64,000 bases of DNA. Origin: Saccharum officinarum. Its lineage: Eukaryota > Streptophyta > Magnoliopsida > Poales > Poaceae. A program made the position numbers and the translations under genes. Below are positions 62,115-64,000 of the stretch, in pieces. The notes beneath the pieces are model-generated. The model saw nothing but the letters and a program-made list of their open reading frames with translations, had not been told where the DNA came from and made no database searches. How positions within the stretch are numbered: position 1 is the stretch's first letter; every line of letters starts with the position of its first letter. The stretch spans positions 66,328,662-66,392,661 of the forward strand of contig CM036225.1 in the NCBI GenBank assembly GCA_020631735.1, in the 5' to 3' direction.

Positions 62115-62957
62115 TTACCTGAGCACGGAGGCTCGGAGCTGCTTCTTCTGATGAATAGCTGGTCTCGTAGTGGGAAGCCGATTCCTCGTCCCACTCAAGG
62201 CCATCCCACCAGTCCTTCTCGCAGTCCACCACTGGCGACGTCCAACGGCTGGTAGGCGCTTGAGGCCCCAGCATCCCCTGATCTTGACAGCCTCGAGATT
62301 GGGCGCCAACATCCTGCGTCTGCAGCTTGGGTAGCTCATACAGGTGGATGCGCTTCAAGCTAGGGAATTCTCTTAGTTCTTCCTGCTGCTGTGATTTTGA
62401 ATCAGATGGAAACACCTCCCTGAGGTCCCCGCAACACACGATCTCAAGGGTTTCCAAGCTACGGCATCCGTTGGTATTTTCTGTGTACAGAGGGAGTACA
62501 TGTACTAGCCTGGGGCAGTAATCTAGGTGTAAGAATGAAAGATGCTCAAAGGAATCTTCTCCAGGACGAAACGTGGATGTCGTGCTCCAATCCCAGATGT
62601 AATACACCTTTGGGAGTTGAGATGCATGCCCAGAATGTCTGCACATTATCGAAAATAGCTCTTGCACCTTGTTGAGGTGTAATGAAAACAACGCCTTCCA
62701 AGTTGGGGCATCTCTCGAATCGGCACCATTTTAGTACATCCCAATTCAAATTTGATTCAACAACTATAGGTAAAGGCCCTGGGAGACATGTGATGAACAG
62801 GCTATCATGCAAGTGCAAGGTCTCAGCATCCGTACTCACAAGTGTTGGTAGAGTTATGGCTCTATTTATTAAGTGTTCGGTCTGTGGCTCATCTTGTATG
62901 CTAATGTAGCAGTGAGCCCAATCAGAATCCTCAGGAATAGGCGGGCAACCCCATAAC
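62115..62957 (-). pseudogene. NLR-type disease-resistance gene, 3' LRR fragment
   Basis: The minus strand encodes the C-terminal LRRs of a CC-NB-LRR protein (intracellular immune receptor): HLHDSLFITCLPG, WCRFERCPNLEGVV, LSFLHLDYCPRLVHVLP, LETLEIVCCGDLREVF, FPSLKRIHLYELPKLQ, APNLEAVKIRGCWGLKRLPA, then DCEKDWWDGLEWDEE and the family end LRASVLR at the stop at 62115. Lesions: a 4-bp tandem duplication (GCAT) at 62623-62630, and single-base frame changes near 62315, near 62245 and near 62160. The NB-ARC and N-terminal parts are absent, because a copia element begins at 62958 inside the LRR region. Any remaining 5' part would lie beyond the window. Confidence 0.85.
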
Positions 62958-63194
62958 TGTTGTAAGTAGAACAGTAAATGGAGAGAGACACAAGAAAAGT
63001 GAAAAGTCTGTCTTATTGATGAACAATGGAAATGTTTATATACATGCCCTCATGGGGCAGTTCCAGGGCCCGCTCCCACGATGGAGCCCCGCTCCCACGA
63101 TTGCAGAGACGGGAACGTGGAGACGGAAACTGCTATTAGCAGTTGCTAAGTATTCTCTAATTGATCACTAAGGAATATTAGAATATTCTTAACA
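62958..63194 (-). repeat. 3' LTR of the right-hand copia element
   Basis: 237 bp, TG...CA ends, with the purine tract immediately inside. Confidence 0.85.
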
Positions 63195-63406
63195 CTCCCT
63201 CTTGATCAATTATCTTCTGGAAACTCCAATGTTCATCATAATTATCATCATTATTAATCCTTTGAAAACCCTGTGGGAAAAAACTTAGGAATGCCTTGAT
63301 ATATCAGGATAAAACTCCTCAAAAACCCGATGGGAAAATAAAGGAGAAACACCATGATAGTCATTTTGATAGTGTCTTAAAATATCATCTCTGGAAAAAA
63401 AAACCC

Positions 63407-64000
63407 CTATGGGGAAAAACTAGATGATATGACATATATAAATGCTGATATTATCTCGTTAAAAATTTTATATGAGAAACCTTTTAAAGTAAAACTCATA
63501 CAAAGAAAAGAGTATAATATGATGTGAAATAGATTATTTATCAAGAGATACTCCCCTGATTTCTGCAAGTCCCTAAGTCTTATCATACCAATTCCTTCAA
63601 CATATTTATGAAACATAGAATATGGTAGAGACTTGGTGAATAAATCAGCAAGATTGTCACATGACTTAGTTTGCAGAATCTCAATTTCCCCATTCTTTTG
63701 CAACTCATGGGGATAAAATAATTTGGGAGTAATATGGTTTGTTATATTATTCTTGATATAACCTGACTCTATTTGCACAACACAAGCAGCATTATCTTCA
63801 AAGATAATTATCGGTGTATCAAGTACACCAATTCCACATGATTTCAATATGTGGTCTACCATTCTGCGAAGCCATACACACTCACGTGATGCTTCATATA
63901 ATGCAATAATCTCAGAATGGTTGGTGGATGTAGACACTAAAGTATGCTTAGATGATTTCCAAGAAATAGTTGTTCCACCATTTAAAAATACAAAACCAGT
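63407..64000 (-). CDS. copia pol C-terminus (RNase H), partial
   Basis: Open to the window edge on the minus strand. It shows TISWKSSKHTLVSTSTNHSE, ALYEASRECVWLRRM, IIFEDNAACV, HITPKLFYPHEL and LADLFTKSLPYSMFHKYVEG, the RNase H segment and tail of copia polyproteins. The frame runs about 50 codons past the usual end before a stop at 63407, probably 3' untranslated sequence. No lesion is seen in the visible part. Confidence 0.88.
   Translation of the reverse strand, partial: TGFVFLNGGTTISWKSSKHTLVSTSTNHSEIIALYEASRECVWLRRMVDHILKSCGIGVLDTPIIIFEDNAACVVQIESGYIKNNITNHITPKLFYPHELQKNGEIEILQTKSCDNLADLFTKSLPYSMFHKYVEGIGMIRLRDLQKSGEYLLINNLFHIILYSFLCMSFTLKGFSYKIFNEIISAFIYVISSSFSP

Larger units (their letters stand above)
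62958..64000 (-). mobile_element. Ty1/copia element, 3' portion (continues past the window)
   Basis: 3' LTR 62958-63194 (TGTTGTAAGTAG to TTAACA on the plus strand), preceded on the minus strand by the purine tract AAGAGGGAG. The RNase H end of pol lies inward. The left flank ATAAC is the candidate target duplication; the partner is outside the window. A different family from the 4.7-9.6 kb copia element. Confidence 0.9.

Overview
The window is nuclear DNA of a plant, almost certainly a grass (Poaceae), probably panicoid. The evidence is the transposon families (Stowaway and Tourist-like MITEs, grass-type Helitron ends, LTRs starting TGTAACACCC), intronless class I chitinases and Exo70 copies, GC-rich gene starts set in AT-rich flanks, and an ARPK-domain kinase of the type described in rice. 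Species cannot be named from the sequence. A run of exactly 100 N (36836-36935) marks a scaffold gap, and many differences between near-identical repeats are one-base indels in homopolymers. Some apparent frameshifts, especially near 38 kb, may therefore be consensus errors.

Layout. 1-4.5 kb: a LINE fragment and a broken Exo70-like gene on the minus strand. 4.55-15.42 kb: a minus-strand Ty3/gypsy chromovirus-type element whose 3' LTR is split by a complete minus-strand Ty1/copia element; both have recognisable target-site duplications, and both are dead. 16.3-19.3 kb: a second broken Exo70-like gene on the plus strand, divergent from the first, interrupted by a hAT-type MITE and followed by partial copies of its own 3' end. 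22.3-24.4 kb: a seven-exon kinase-like gene with an MCA1/ARPK-type N-terminal domain and an open frame through all exons. 25-36 kb: gene-free, with two solo LTRs in opposite orientations (both with perfect target-site duplications), a minisatellite and a Helitron. 37.6-56.1 kb: three minus-strand class I (GH19, hevein-domain) chitinase genes, of which only the third (55085-56062) is open throughout. The first two are separated by four tandem 1.89-kb units. 56-64 kb: MITEs, LINE, SINE-like and CACTA fragments, and the 3' end of an NLR-type LRR gene cut off by the 3' half of another copia element that runs out of the window.

Functionally the host genes (Exo70 paralogues, ARPK kinase-like protein, chitinases, NLR remnant) are all families linked to defence or membrane traffic. 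They are tandemly duplicated, partly pseudogenised and heavily invaded by transposons, as is typical of a fast-evolving defence-gene region. The sequence shows no operon-like or directly linked pathway; shared function is inferred from family membership only.
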